Below are positions 1 through 13,457 of a stretch of DNA of 64,000 bases, piece by piece. Made by a program: the position numbers and the translations under genes. A model generated the notes under the pieces. The model was not told the DNA's origin. It saw only the letters and a list, made by a program, of their open reading frames with translations, and searched no databases. Numbering within the stretch: the first letter of the stretch is position 1; every line of letters begins with the position of its first letter. This DNA is from Pratylenchus scribneri (Eukaryota > Nematoda > Chromadorea > Rhabditida > Pratylenchidae): positions 248,001-312,000 of the forward strand of contig JAQSEB010000059.1 of NCBI GenBank assembly GCA_030063045.1, read 5' to 3'.

Positions 1-37
1 ATTACACTCAAAGATTAATAAATAAAATAAAAAGGCG

Positions 38-150
38 AAATTCACAAAAATTTTAAGGCCACTTTTTAGAGGGTACAATAGGCTTTAAAATGGCATATTG
101 CCTTCCCGAATTGGTTTCTTCCTTGTTGAGATATGGCCAAAAGAACGACC
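38..150. repeat. MITE family B, half copy
   Basis: One arm of the family-B palindrome, with GGCCACTTTTTAGAGGG, a size-conserved middle and a TTGTTGAGATATGGCC-like end. The other arm is missing or lies outside the window. It is in an intron of the cyclase gene. Confidence 0.6.
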
Positions 151-261
151 CAGGATACTAAATGGCTTTATTGACCTGTTCCCTACCTACCACCATTGCC
201 TCCTATTTTTTATTATTCTCATCTGAAATCGGCCTCAGATTCTACCTCCAAATTCACTGAG

Positions 262-3200
262 TTTGGCCTATGAGGACACCAAGCTGAGCGACGCAATTGG
301 ACCCCAAAAAATTGTCGACCATTTTTGCAATCAAACCGTGGACGCCGTCATGGGAATGGCCTACGTTTTTGCGTTGGCCCCAGTGGCGAGGATGTCCCAA
401 TTCTGGGGAGTTGGTGGCGTTCCAGTTTTTACCACCACTGTACTAAAAAATATATAAATTCCCTCGAAAATATCGGAGTAGACCAATTTGTTGCGGGGAT
501 CAACTTGACGCCGTTTGAAATAATTCTATAGGGATATGGACAGAACCAATTTGGATGATTTTAGTAATAAATTAAAGAGCAGACTTTTGGCTATAAAATA
601 AAATTAATTTTATTTAAATTGGCTCAGAATTTATGAAGTTATGCCCAAAAACATTCTAATTATCCTTTATTTTGGATTAGAGAATATTTTAAATGGGTTT
701 TTGGGCATAACTTCATAATTTTTGAACCAATTTAAATAAAATTAATATTCATTTGATAGCCAAAAGTCCGCTCTTTAATTTGATACTAAAATCACCAAAA
801 ATAGTTTAGTCCCTGACAAGTTATTTAAAAAGGCGCCAAGTCAGCCCGTCGACAAATTGGAACCTATCCAAAAAATTCCCCAAAAGCACCAAAACCCCCC
901 AAAATTCCTCCCTAAAAAATATAGGCCTTGGTCGATGAACTCGGCGACCGTCAATCCTTCCCACTTCTCACCCGTCTAATGGGAACCTATCGAACGCTGG
1001 GCAAAATGGCCCATCGACTCTTCGCCGAACTCGGCTTTCGCCGTTTCCACTTTTTCTTCAACGATCAAGCCGTTCATGGCTCAAGCCAAGGCCGATCGGA
1101 GTGCTTTTTCTCACTGAATGCCATCAAGAATTTGTATGATCGCCGAAATTGGACTGTGGAAATGTTTTCGGAGAGAACAACGAGCAGAAATATTTTCAAA
1201 GATTTGCTCAGAAAATCCTCACTTCTTTCAAACAGTAAGAAAAATTAAGGCTAAAAATGGCTAAAAATGCGCACTAAAATACAAGCCAAAAATTTATGTA
1301 AAAATGTTGTAATTCTATATGAAATTAAATTAATAAATTTACATATATTTTTCCCATTTTATAGTTATCATCCTTTGCGCAAGTCCGGACACTGTAAGGG
1401 AAATAATGTTGGCTGCCTATGAGCTGGGAATGGCAACATCGGTTGGAACATTTTTTTATGCTTTTTTAAAGCATTTTACTTTTTACTCTACTGCTATCTC
1501 TCCTTCACATTTAGAAAAGATAAAAGAAAATTAGATTTAAAAAAAACTAATATTTAAAAACCATCTTTCTTATTTTTTTTTATCTAATTGACTTATTAGT
1601 TTTTCTTTTAAATTCTTTCTAAGAAAGTTAGATTAGAAAAAAAAGATGGGAAAAAATTAGACAATTAAATAGAAAAATAAATAAGAAAATTAGTTTAGAT
1701 AAAAACCAAGAAAATTAGATTATAAAAAAACTAAGAAATTTAGGTTAGAAAAAAAAATTATAGAAATTAAATTCGAAAAATCTAAGAAAGTTAGATTTAG
1801 TAAAAAAAACTAACCAAAATAAAAAAAAAACTAGAAAATTATAGAAATAATAAAATTAGTTAGAAAAAAAACTAAGAAAATTTAGATAAGGAAAAGAACA
1901 GTTAGATTTAAATAGAATAATTCACAAAAATTTACATTTTTTTGCATTTAATTTAATCATTATTAAAATTTACACATCTTTTTCTTCATCAGGGCGAATA
2001 TGTCTTCATCAACATTGACGTGTCCACTGGGTAAGTTTTTTTTGACTTTTTGCAAAAATTTGTAGACGGTTTTGCACCATTCATTCCATTTCCTTCCCTT
2101 TTCATTCCCGAAAGCTGCTTTTTCCTTTTTTCTCAATTCCCGGAGCCCTTCCCTTGGCCCATCCATTTTTTCCATCTATCTAAATTGGCCCTGCTTTGTT
2201 TGTTACAAAGATATTTGGATGGGATTGGCGGATGGACGCCCCCCCCCCCCCCCCCCCTCTAAAAGCTCAAAATTGAATTTGCAAAATAGAACGAGGGGCG
2301 GGCAAGGGGAAAAGCAATTCAAGCGGAAAATAGGGGAAGAGGAAGAGGATTGAATGAATGGTTTGTGTTAAATTGGTGGGGGAGGTCACGAGCCTTTTTG
2401 CAAATAAAAAAGTTACTTTCTTGACATAAAAGTGAAAAGTTTTGCAAAAATATACAAAAAATGGAGAATTGAAAAATCACATCATAAATGAATTGGTTCT
2501 GAAAAAAAAGTACAAAAAATAGAGAAAATTACAAGAAAGTTGATTTGAAAATGGAAAAATTTAATTTGTATTAGAAAAACTTTTTGTGTTAAAAAATAAT
2601 CTTAATTTTGGGGGCAATATTACAACTTGACCATAACAAAATATTTGGGCTTATTAAGATAGGTTTCATCTTTAGGGGTTGGCATGTGTTAAAGGATTCG
2701 AAGCATACAGCATAGATATCTTAGGGAAGGCTGATTTGGCCAAGTTATATGGCCTCAAAAGGATTTTCGCTAAATTAAATAATATTATCCATTTAAAATT
2801 ACTCTGTTTAGGTTTCGGGCATAGGAATTTTAAAGAAACCTATTTTGGCCAAGTTCTATGGCGTCAATCACGTGAAAATTTTTTCACTAAATTAAAAAAT
2901 ATATCCATTTAAAAATTACTCCTGTTATACCATAAATTTTCTATTAGTGGTCCATTGGATACTTTCAGAGTGTCTCTAGGGAGGGCTTTTATTAGAGAAG
3001 GGGTCTCCTATTAGAGAATGGGACACTAATAGAGAATTTACAATAAATGAAAAATTTTGCAAAAATTCAAAAAATGGAGAAAATTTACAAGAAATTTGAT
3101 TGAAAAATTTATTTAAATTTTATGCCAGATCGCATGCCGAAAAGCCATGGCTACGCCAAAATGACACATCAAGTTCGGCAGAGGAAAATGAGAAGGCCAA

Positions 3201-6200
3201 AAGGGCATATCGGGCGTTGAAGACAATTTCGTTGCGCCGATCCGATTTGGATGAATACAAAAATTTCGAGGCCAGAGTCAAGGAGCGAGCCGAAAAGAAA
3301 TACAATTACTCAAAAAATACGGGCAAAGAATATGAGGTGGGGGCATTGCATTATCGCTTGAGGGCCAACTTGACGCCGTTTAAAATAACTCATCAAGGAC
3401 TTAACCAATTTTGATGATTTTAGTATCAAATTAAAGAGCAGATTTTTGGCTATCAAATGATATAAATTTTATTAAAATTGGCTCAGATATGATGAAGTTA
3501 TGTCCAAAAAAACATTGAACATGTCCTTTACAATGGATTGGAGAAATTTACAGTGGATTTTTGAGTTTAACTTTATCAATTCTGAACAAATTTAAATAAA
3601 ATTAATATGATTTGATAGGCAAAAGTCTGAGCTTTAATTTGATACTAAAATTACCAAAATTGGCTAAATCCCTGATGAGTTATTTTAAACGGCGTCAAGT
3701 TGTCTACCGCCAGCAGGAAAAGAGGGAAAATGAATGAAATTTTTGCAATAATCTCTTAAATTCCAGATGAATAATTTTATCAGCGCCTTTTATGATGCAG
3801 TGCTACTTTATGCGATTGCCTTGAATGAAACATTAGCCGAAGGATTGGACCCAAGGAATGGGAGGAATATTACCAGCAAAATGTGGAATCGAACATTTGT
3901 TGGTTAGTGATGGAATAAAAATTATTTTTTAAAATAATTTTTTACAAAGGAATCACCGGAAATGTGAGCATCGATCACAATGGAGATAGATATTCAGATT
4001 ATTCCCTTTTGGATTTGGATCCGGCTCAAGACAAATTTGTGGTAGAAAATTGAAAATTTTTAAAAATTTTTTAAAATTTTAGAAAAATTTCAAAAAATTT
4101 TAGTTTTAGAAAAATATCAAAAAATTTTTAGCTAAAATTTTATTTTTTTTTAAATTTAGAAAAATTTCAAAATTTTCAAAAAAATTTTCAAAATTTTCAA
4201 AAAATTTTAAAAATAATTTTGAAAAACTATTTAAACATTTTAAAATAAAATAATAATAAATTTCCAGGAAGTGGCCTACTATTCCGGTGCATCCAATGAG
4301 CTGAAACAAATCACAGATTTCCATTGGGTCGGCGGAAAACCACCGAAAGATACACCGTACGTCACAAAATATTAAAGAATAAATAAAAATACATGGAATT
4401 GAAGGGTTTGCGGTTGGGACCATTCAAAATGCCCTGAAGGCTATCCGGCACACGTGTACGCATTGATGGGCCTGGGCATTGTGGTGGTCATCCTTCTGAT
4501 CGGGTTCGCCTTCTTCTACAGGTAAATCTACTTTGGATATGATTACAGCCGATTTCTGATTTCCATAGGCCAAAATTAGTTTAATGAGAGACATTTTAAT
4601 TTATAGTTTAATTTATAATAGTGATGGCCATATTCTAATTTGCCTATAGGCTTCTTAAAGCAATAATTTTATGACTTATTTGATTCGGATCAATTTAATT
4701 GGATAAATGTCACTTAAAATTATGACCAGATTTGATCAATTTTTAAAATGTTAAACCGGTTTTAAAACCCGAAATTTCAATTGGCCATAACTTGGGGGGT
4801 CAAACTACTAAAATATATTTGAAATTTAAATCTTCTAAACAAAACTCACTCTAATGAATCAAATGAGTCATATAGATTAAGGCAATATGATAATCAGAGG
4901 TCGAATACCGATTCCGAAAGCCGGAATTCCGGGGGTTGTTTGAGTTCAGTTCCGATTCCGAAAAGTGGTCGATCGAATTCCGATTCCGAAGAAAATTCCG
5001 TTCCGATTTTTTTGAGTTCCACTCCTGATTAGAACCTGGTCAATTTCAAATTCGGTTACAACAAATATTATTTATAAAAACAATAGCGAATTCCCCTTTC
5101 GCATTTGCAAAATTTAGGTCATAGTTCGAAACGTTTAGAGGAAAAAAAATATTTTTTCCGAGCATGATACCTACATTTATGCATTTTTGTTTTAAATTCT
5201 GAAGTAAATTTCTAAGCAAAATACATTAATCCGACAAAAATTATTTAAAAATTTCCAAAATTTGTCCAGACGATATCGTGCCGAAGCAGAATTGGCAAAA
5301 ATGACGTGGAAAATCAGATGGGACGATTTGGATGGGGAGGAATTTCGGCGTGAAAAGAAGAAGAAACGGCTGCAAAATAGCAATTCCAAGATTAAACCCG
5401 AAATGGTGGAACAATCCGAGGCCCTTTTGCTTCGGTCGAACAGCAGAATATCCATTGGGTCGGATAAGGTCAGTCAATTATAATTATGAAAATAAATGGA
5501 ATGGAAAAATTGATAAAAATTATTCGAATTCTCCCCAAAATCAAATACCCAAAATCCATAATTTTTCAATTTTTTGAGCTATAATTTTGCATTAAACAGT
5601 CTTAAGACTGACTCATCCTTCCAGAGTTAAACCGGGAAACGCCCAACTGAGGACGATGGGCCAACTGCTGGGCGACGGCGCTTGTAGCTAATTAAGGGCT
5701 AAACCGGTATTGATGATTTTTATATCAAATTAAAGAGCTCACTTCTGGCTATCGATTGACATAAAATTTATTTGGTTTGGTTAAGATTTGTTGGAATTAT
5801 ATTCAAAAAACCGTGAAAAATTCACAAATTTATAATAGTAATCTTATTTAATGGTTTTTAGGTACAATTCTGCTAATTTTGAACCAAACTAAATAAATTT
5901 TATATCAATCGATAGCCAGAAGTGTGCTCTTTAATTTGATATTAAAATCATCAATATCGGTTTAGTCCTTAATGAGTTACAAGCGCCGTCGCCCAGTTGG
6001 CTCGTCGCCTAGAACTAAATTTTTCTCTGGTATGGATTTTGGGTTATGCCCATGTCCATTGCCTTTAAAGAAATAGGGAAAGGAATATTGCCTATTCTCC
6101 TATAAAATCCATCCATTATTCATTTATCACGGCTTGTTCTTATTAATTTATTTTTTTTGCTGCTTTGATTCACTCCACCCCACGCATTTTTTTTGCCCAT

Positions 6201-9200
6201 TCTCACTCAAATTTGTAGATAGCCGAAGAAGAAACCGACGAATTGGCAATGATGCAAATGTACCAAAGCCAAAGGGCACGTCTGGTGAGCCATCCCCATC
6301 CCCACACACACACACACACCCATCATTTCACCTACCGTATTTTGTTGATTGCCACTTTGTTCCCTTCGATATAGTATATTCGATTAACACACAGAGACCC
6401 ATAATCCTCTTTGCCCTCCGGCTTCACTCACAATCAGCAGCCTTTCCCCGATTCCCTTTGTTGTTCCTTTATTCTGTTTCTTTTCTGTTCAATTTATGTA
6501 CCCAAGCTAACATTTTTGGAAAGTGCTCTAACACGCATTTCATCGAAAAAAGTCGTACTTTTTGTCCATGCCAGTCAGTTTTTGTCATTTTTCAAGGTTA
6601 AACCAAAAAAACAATGAAGTTACGATTTAGCTTACCCCTAAAAACAATTTTAAAATCTAAATTTATAAAAAAACCCAAATAATGACAGTCATTTTTAGTC
6701 AATTTTCAAGCAGATTAAACCCGAAAAACCAATGAACATTTCGGAGCAAAGCATCAAAACCAATTTCAAAACATCTAAATTTATAAATGATAGCAAAAAC
6801 AATGGTTTAAAATTGGAAGTTTTAAACGATTTTTTCGATTAAACCCACAAACATACTTTATTTATAACCAAATTGCTAATTCCCATTATCCATCCTCCTT
6901 CTTCCCCATTCACTTTTTTGTCCGTTAATTCGCTGTCTTTTGGTACATTCAACAAACAGCAATTTGTGAACAAAACTAACATTTTGAATATTAGATTTAA
7001 AAATATTGTCAAAAATAATATTGTAAAAATTACTCACAAATAAAATAACAAAGCAAATTAACAATTAATTTAATTAATTATCTTGAATTTAATCCCTTTT
7101 TTGTATTTTAGCGAAGTTCATCATCCGGTGCCACGCGAAAGATCTCGGCCATCATTGATCGGAAATTTAGCATTTTTACGCGGAAAAAGTCATCACCATG
7201 CGATCATAAACAGCCACCACTTCCGGAACAAAATCATGTTGGCAATAAATATGAAGGGGAAGCGAACAATTTGTCATCGCCTTCATATTCATTGAGTAAT
7301 TCAAACAAAAAGAAATCAAGTGGAGAGGAAGATTTGGAGATGAGCAATTCGGCTGGTGGCAAAAAGTCAATTGTGTCTTCGACAAAGAACCGGAAATTCT
7401 CATTCAGTGGATACAGCATAAAGGTGGGGAAAATTGGATTAATTAACAAATTGAAAATAATTGCAAAAAAATGAAAATAAAGAAGTTTAAATTTGGTTTA
7501 TCCTCTATATTCACAAACTAATACCCAAATTGGATAGAAATGGTCAAGTCAAGACGCATTGAATGGTATATAAAATTTGTTATGGTTTGCTCGAAATTAA
7601 AGGATGTTAAACGATTTAAACAAATTTTGGTTTACCAAAACTAAGTTAGAATTGGTTAAACCTAAACTAAAACAAAAATAAATGCTGCATCTTGAAGAGA
7701 AGATTAGGATAAATTCTGAACGATAATTATCTTTTCAATAATTTCAATATTTTTTCAATAAATTAAATATTCCCGTAAGGGAAATTGAATTATTTAATAA
7801 AATCTCAATCTTTTGCAGAGCGGTGGCTCCGTTGAAACTATCCAACTGCAAAATAATGCACAAATATTCACAAAAACGGCAATGTACAAGGGCACAATGG
7901 TTGCGATTAAAATGGTCAATTTGGACTTGAAGAAATATCCAAAATTGGAATTGCCTCGCTCTTTGCTCATCCAATTGAAGGAAATGAAGGATTTGCAGCA
8001 TGACCATTTGACCAGATTTTGTGGCGCATGCGTGGATGCCCCCAATTATTGCATTGTGACAGAATATTGTCCAAAGGGATCGTTGGAGGACATTTTAGAG
8101 AATGAGAAGGTGGGTTTTCCTTGGCTGACTGTATTTAAATAAATGTAGGATGTCAATTTATTAAGTAATTTATCCATAACAACAACTTGACCAAATCAAG
8201 TTTTAATCAGACTGAATTATTTCTAATTAGATGAAACACAAAACATGCGGAATTATTCTAAGCGAAAACACAAAACAGGCGGAATTATTCTAAGCGAAAA
8301 CACAAACAGGCGGAATTATTCTAAGTGAAAACACAAACAGGCGGAATTATTCTAAGCGAAAACACAAAACAGGCGGAATTATTCTAAGCGAAAACACAAA
8401 ACAGGCGAAATTATTCTAAGCTAAAACACAAACAGGCGGAATTATTCTAAGCGAAAACACAAAACAGGCGGAATTATTCTAAGCGAAAACACAAAACAGG
8501 CGGAATTATTCTAAGCTAAAACACAAACAGACGGAATTATTCTAAGCGAAAACACAAACAGGCGGAATTATTCTAAGCGAAAACACAAACAGGCGGAAAT
8601 ATTCTAAGCGAAAACACAAACAGGCGGAATTATTCTAAGCGAAAACACAAAACAGGCGGAATTATTCTAAGCGAAAACACAAACAGGCGGAATTATTCTA
8701 AGCGAAAACACAAAACAGGCGGAATTATTCTAAGCGAAAACACAAACAGACGGAATTATTCTAAGCGAAAACACAAACAGACGGAATTATTCTAAGCTAA
8801 AACACAAACAGGCGGAATTATTCTAAGCGAAAACACAAAACAGGCGGAAATTAATTTTGTTTTAATCAGTCGTAATTAGTAATTGGAAAATTAATTCCGC
8901 ATTGTTTTATGCCCTAATTTTATATCCTCATCGACTCGTATATTTACGGGCAATTATAAATTCCATGATTTAATGAATAAATAAATTTTTCTCGTATTAA
9001 AATATATTTTACAGATTAAATTGGACAAAATGATGAAATATTCACTGTTGCATGATTTGGTCAAAGGAATGCATTATTTGCATGGGAGTTTAATTCGAAC
9101 CCATGGGCGATTGAAAACATCGAATTGTGTGGTGGACAGTCGATTTGTCCTAAAAGTGACCGATTTTGGCTTAGCCGAATTGCATGCAATGGAGGAGACA

Positions 9201-12200
9201 AAAGAGGACGATGTGGAATCGCATGCCTTCTACAGAAGTAAATTTATTAAATTTAGCCATTTATTCACAATTTTTGCCCGTTAGAAAAACTTTGGACCGC
9301 TCCCGAATTGCTCAGGGACCCAAATGCGCCAGTGCAGGGCACACAAAAGGGCGATGTGTACAGTTTTGCCTTAATTCTCCACGAAATGCTCTACAGGAAA
9401 GGGGCCTTCTACAGGGGAGAAGATGAATGCCCAAGTCCAAAAGGTGAGCCAAATGGGGGAATTGTTGAAAAGGAAAATAATTTGCCAAAAAAGTATCATT
9501 TGTGTTTTGGTATTTGGTTTAACCAATTCTAACATAATTAGTTTTGAACCATTAAACCAAAATGAGTTTAAAAAACCGTTTAATACCCTTTAATTGTTGA
9601 CCAAACCAAAATGGGTTTAAACCGTTTAATACCCTTTAATTGTTGACCAAACCATAACAAATTATATACCATTCAATGCGTTTTGATTGACCAGCTCTAT
9701 CCAATTTTGGGTATATTTGGTTTGGAAATGTAGGACAAACCCTTAACCGTTAAAATTATTTAGGTGTTAATACTCTTTCAAATTAAATATTTATCTATTA
9801 TTCAAAATAAAAAATAAAATTTTTTTGTACAGAAATACTCGATCAACTCATCCACGTGCCTCACAGTGAAGCGGAATTGTATAGGCCAATTATCCCGGAT
9901 TCACCGCCAGTCGATGATACACCGGATACCGTAAGAAAATTGATTGATTTGATGATGGCCTGCTGGAATGAGAGCCCAAATGGACGGCCAGATTTCAGCA
10001 TGATCCGGAAAATTGTCCACACATTGAACAGGTAAATCAAATAAATAATTATAAATTAATATATATGTATTAGATAAATATATATTTTATATTAGATAAT
10101 ATATTATATTAAATAAATATATATGTATTTTAGATAAAAATATATTTTATATTAGATAATATATTAAATATTAAATAAATATATATGTATTTTAGATAAA
10201 AATATATTTTATATTAGATAATATATTATATTAAATATTAAATAAATATATATGTATTTTAGATAAAAATATTTTATATTATATTAAATATTATATTAAA
10301 TAAATAAATAAATATTAAATAAATATATATGTATTAGATAAAAATATATTTTATATTAGATAATATATTATATTAAATATTAAATAAATATATATGTATT
10401 AGATAAATATATTTTATATTAGATAATATATTATATTAAATATTAAATAAATATATATGTATTTTAGATAAAAATATTTTATATTAGATAATATATTATA
10501 TTAAATAAATAAATAATATATTAAATAAATATGTATGTATTAGATAATACATAATATATATTTTATATTAAAAATATATTTGATATTAGATAAATATTAT
10601 ATTAAATAAATACATAAATAAATTAAAATAAATATTAATAAATAATTTAGGGAGAATGAAACATCAAATCTGGTGGACAATTTGCTCAAACGCATGGAAC
10701 AATATGCAACAAATTTGGAAGGATTAGTCGAGGAACGGACACAGGAATATTTGGCGGAGAAGAAAAAAGTGGAAGATCTTTTGCATCAGCTGCTGCCCCC
10801 GAGCATTGCTGATCAGGTTTGGCACATTGCCAAAAGAGGAATTTATTATAATTATTTAATTTTGCAGCTGATTTCTGGCAATCCAGTGCAGGCAGAGGCC
10901 TATGAAAGTGTGACCATCTATTTCTCGGACATTGTCGGCTTCACCTCCCTTTCGGCCTTATCCACACCAATGCAGGTATGGTTGATTTGAAGGGAATTAT
11001 TTTGATTTTGGATGGTATTTAATTTGGCGAAAAAATATTGAAAATGGTGAAAAAAATATTGAAAATGGCGAAGTTTAACGGTTTGTCCTAGACCCCCAAA
11101 CCTTATACCCAATTGATGGATCTCGTCAAGATGCGTCGATTGGCATATATTTTGTCGTGGTTTGATAAAAAATTAAGGGTTTTAAACCACTTAAACCATT
11201 TAATGCGTTTTGGTTCAAAACCAATTAAACCATGACAAATTAATTATATACCAATCGAAGCGTCTTGACGAGCTCTATTCAAAATGGTATATGGTTTGTC
11301 AATTTTGGGCAAACCACTAAACCGTTATAAACTTTTCGCCATTTTAAATATTTTCCTTTTGATTTTTTGGATGGAAAATTTTTATGACTTTTTTTATTAA
11401 TTAAAAAATTCATTTTTGACTGAAAACCAATCAATTAAAAATGATTTTACCCACCAGGCATTCGAATCATGTCACACAAAAAACATATATTTTTGACGAT
11501 CTTTCCAATTTAGGAATGGGATGATTATCCGATACCGTAATCCAGCCACTAATTCTTTCAAAATTACCATAATATTTAACCTTAAAATTCCTTTTAAATT
11601 TTTTTTCAAATTCATTTAATTTGATTTTTTGCGGATATAATGTAAAATGAAGGGAATTTATTTCATTATTTAAGGTTGTGGCCTTGTTGAACGATTTGTA
11701 CCTGGCCTTTGACAGTGTTGTGGACAATTACAAGGTGTACAAAGTGGAAACAATTGGCGACGCATACATGGTCGTGTCTGGATTGCCCGAGAGGAGGGAT
11801 GACCATGCCTCACAAATTGCGCAGGTATGCAATTAGATATTAGAAGATTATTATTTTTTTTTTGATTTTTGTAATTACCGAATTAAGGCAGAATATAGTT
11901 TAGGTTTACAATTTACATTATTTTCATACCGCTTCAGAAAATTTTTTCTCATTTGATTTTCATTTTTATGCATTTTTACACACACAAATTTTATTTTCTA
12001 AAGTGTTATTGTGAATTGTAATTTTAATTTGCGATTGTAATTGTAATTGCGATTGTAATTGTAATTGCGAATTGTAATTGTAATTTGCGATTGTAATTGT
12101 AATTGCGATTGTAATTGCGATTGTAATTGTAATTGCGATTGTAATTGCAATTGCGATTGTAATTGTAATTGCGATTGTAATTGTAATTGCGATTGTAATT

Positions 12201-13457
12201 GTAATTGCGAATTGTAATTGTAATTTGCGATTGTAATTGTAATTGCGATTGTAATTGTAATTGCGATTGTAATTGTAATTGCGATTGTAATTGTAATTGC
12301 GATTGTAATTGTAATTGCGAATTGTAATTGTAATTTGCGATTGTAATTGTAATTGCGAATTGTAATTGTAATTGCGAATGTAATTGTAATTTGCGATTGT
12401 AATTGTAATTGCGATTGTAATTGTAATTGCGATTGTAATTGTAATTGCGATTGTAATTGTAATTGCGATTGTAATTGTAATTGCGATTGTAATTGTAATT
12501 GCGAATTGTAATTGTAATTTGCGATTGTAATTGTAATTGCGAATGTAATTGTAATTTGCGATTGTAATTGTAATTGCGATTGTAATTGTAATTGCGAATT
12601 GTAATTGTAATTTGCGATTGTAATTGTAATTGCGATTGTAATTGTAATTGCGATTGTAATTGTAATTGCGATTGTAATTGTAATTTGCGATTGTAATTGT
12701 AAATTTGCGATTGTAATTGTAATTGCGATTGTAATTGCAATTGCGATTGTAATTGTAATTGCGAATTGTAATTGTAATTTGCGATTGTAATTGTAATTGC
12801 GAATGTAATTGTAATTTGCGATTGTAATTGTAATTGCGATTTGTAGTTGTGAATTTTAATGGTTAATTTCCAGGTTGTAATTTTCTCTAGACGAAATACA
12901 TTATTTCCAACCAAAAATACTTTACCATTAAACATTAGAATTAACATTTTTGATTTTCTGACATTCCCTTAAATTCTCCCTCTCTAGATGTCATTGGCGC
13001 TATTGCATAAAGTGAAGAATTTCACCATAAGGCATAGGCCAAATGAGCAGTTGAAGCTGCGCATTGGAATGCATTCTGGGTCGGTGGTGGCCGGTGTTGT
13101 TGGCTCCAAAATGCCTCGATATTGCCTGTTCGGCGATACGGTGAACACGTCCAGTCGAATGGAAAGCAATGGATTGCGTAAGCGGAAAAATCGCACCAAA
13201 ACCATTTTAATTTAATTTTGATTTAAGCCCTTCGAATTCATGTTTCATCCATTACGAAGGATATTCTCTGCAGGGACGCGGATTTCAATTTGGAGCTGCG
13301 TGGCGAAATTGAAATGAAGGGGAAGGGCAAACAGACGACATATTGGCTAAAGGTGAATTTGAGGGGGAATTTACGGAGAAAATATTCCAATTTTTAACAT
13401 ATTTTTTAGGGCTATAAAGATGTTCAAGTTCCATATTTTGGGCCCGAATTTTTGTGA
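262..13457 (+). CDS. gcy-28: Receptor-type guanylyl cyclase, NPR/GCY-28-like (5' end outside window)
   Basis: This membrane receptor makes cGMP from GTP. Twenty-two exons stay in frame for about 1159 residues: 262-439, 925-1234, 1365-1441, 1993-2030, 3129-3336, 3767-3902, 3950-4041, 4268-4356, 4405-4521, 5270-5468, 6219-6284, 7112-7423, 7819-8109, 9015-9237, 9285-9443, 9833-10031, 10651-10816, 10868-10975, 11675-11824, 12988-13177, 13228-13352, 13410-13457. Order: ANF-receptor ligand-binding domain (contains [18 protein letters not shown]), one membrane helix (about 4450-4521), an unusual Ser/Lys-rich linker (exons 10-12), a kinase-homology domain, a coiled coil, then the cyclase domain. Catalytic signatures are FSDIVGF and [10 protein letters not shown]; the Glu and the Cys of [10 protein letters not shown] are the guanine-selecting residues. 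The kinase domain reads HGRLKTSNC where kinases have HRD, so it is probably a pseudokinase, as in other receptor cyclases; DFG is kept. The gcy-28 name rests on NPR-like features and is tentative. Introns hold MITEs, minisatellites and an AT-rich tract. The last three exons are duplicated at 17133-17602. Confidence 0.93.
495..850. repeat. MITE family A, long palindrome
   Basis: The left arm (AAAGAGCAGACTTTTGGCTA, then a TTATTTAAATTGG stretch and TTATGCCCAAAAA) is repeated in reverse complement on the right (TTTTTGGGCATAACTTC, then CAATTTAAATAAAATTAAT, then AGCCAAAAGTCCGCTCTTTA). No coding capacity is seen. It lies in the intron between the first two visible cyclase exons. Confidence 0.8.
2238..2258. 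repeat. Poly-C tract
   Basis: A run of about 19 C residues in a cyclase intron. The proline-rich reading frames through it are not genes. Confidence 0.9.
3364..3705. repeat. MITE family A, long palindrome
   Basis: A second copy of the palindrome in the cyclase intron after 3336. The outer ends match as inverted repeats (AACTTGACGCCGTTTAAAAT against the reverse complement of the end near 3700). It starts within about 30 bases of the splice donor. Confidence 0.8.
4905..5030 (+). repeat. Short GATTCCGAA-type tandem motif
   Basis: The motif GATTCCGAA or GAATTCCG recurs at least eight times in a cyclase intron. It is simple-sequence expansion with no coding or RNA signature seen. Confidence 0.6.
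5640..6005. repeat. MITE family A, diverged variant
   Basis: A palindrome with arms GATGATTTTTATATCAAATT and its reverse complement near 5940, in a cyclase intron. The outer ends (GGGCGACGGCGCTTGTA against ACAAGCGCCGTCGCCC) differ from the other family-A copies, so this is a subfamily. Confidence 0.7.
7490..7690. repeat. Element family C, short copy without array
   Basis: It carries the family-C flank (CACAAACTAATACCCAAATT, then GCATTGAATGGTATATAA and an AAACGGTTTAAAC-like core) but only a single degenerate core unit. It is in a cyclase intron. Confidence 0.55.
8232..8855 (+). repeat. 31/32-bp minisatellite (family E)
   Basis: About 19 tandem units starting GCGGAATTATTCTAAGCGAA and followed by ACACAAA(A)CAG. 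Units differ mainly by one A and by scattered substitutions. It fills the cyclase intron between two kinase-homology exons. The same unit recurs at 34.4-35.05 kb and 41.4-41.6 kb. Confidence 0.95.
9500..9745. repeat. Element family C with about 2 core units
   Basis: Reverse orientation: TTAAACCAAAATG-type cores with TTTAATTGTTGACCAAACCA, ending in TATACCATTCAATGCG and GACCAGCTCTATCCAATTTT. It is in a cyclase intron. Confidence 0.8.
10035..10645 (+). repeat. AT-rich tandem repeat
   Basis: Six hundred bases of ATATATGTAT / TTAGATAAATATATTTTATA / TTAGATAATATATTA blocks in irregular tandem. It lies in the cyclase intron before the coiled-coil exon. Confidence 0.9.
11085..11340. repeat. Family C/D palindrome without array
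   Basis: CCCAAACCTTATACCCAATT on the left is mirrored by CAAAATGGTATATGGTTTG on the right, with GATGCGTCGATTGG against CCAATCGAAGCGTC inside. It is in the intron within the cyclase catalytic domain. Confidence 0.65.
12010..12850 (+). repeat. TAATTG minisatellite (family G), cyclase intron
   Basis: A tandem array built of GTAATTGTAATTGCGATT and variants with GCGAATT or an extra T, about 840 bp long. It occupies the last large cyclase intron and is the left breakpoint region of the tandem duplication. A continuous reading frame through it on the minus strand is low-complexity and not a gene. Confidence 0.95.

Noticed and set aside
8232..8855. Regular repeats that could look like a CRISPR array
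   Set aside because: Units are directly adjacent with no unique spacers, no cas genes are present, and the locus is a spliced eukaryotic intron. The same holds for the 22-bp and 46-bp arrays.
12024..12947. A 307-residue open frame on the minus strand (and a 200-residue one at 16490-17092) of NYNYNRN / QLQLQSQ repeats
   Set aside because: It is a translation of the TAATTG minisatellite, whose unit lacks stops in that frame. It lies in a cyclase intron, and the start regions of the two copies are the same duplicated flank.
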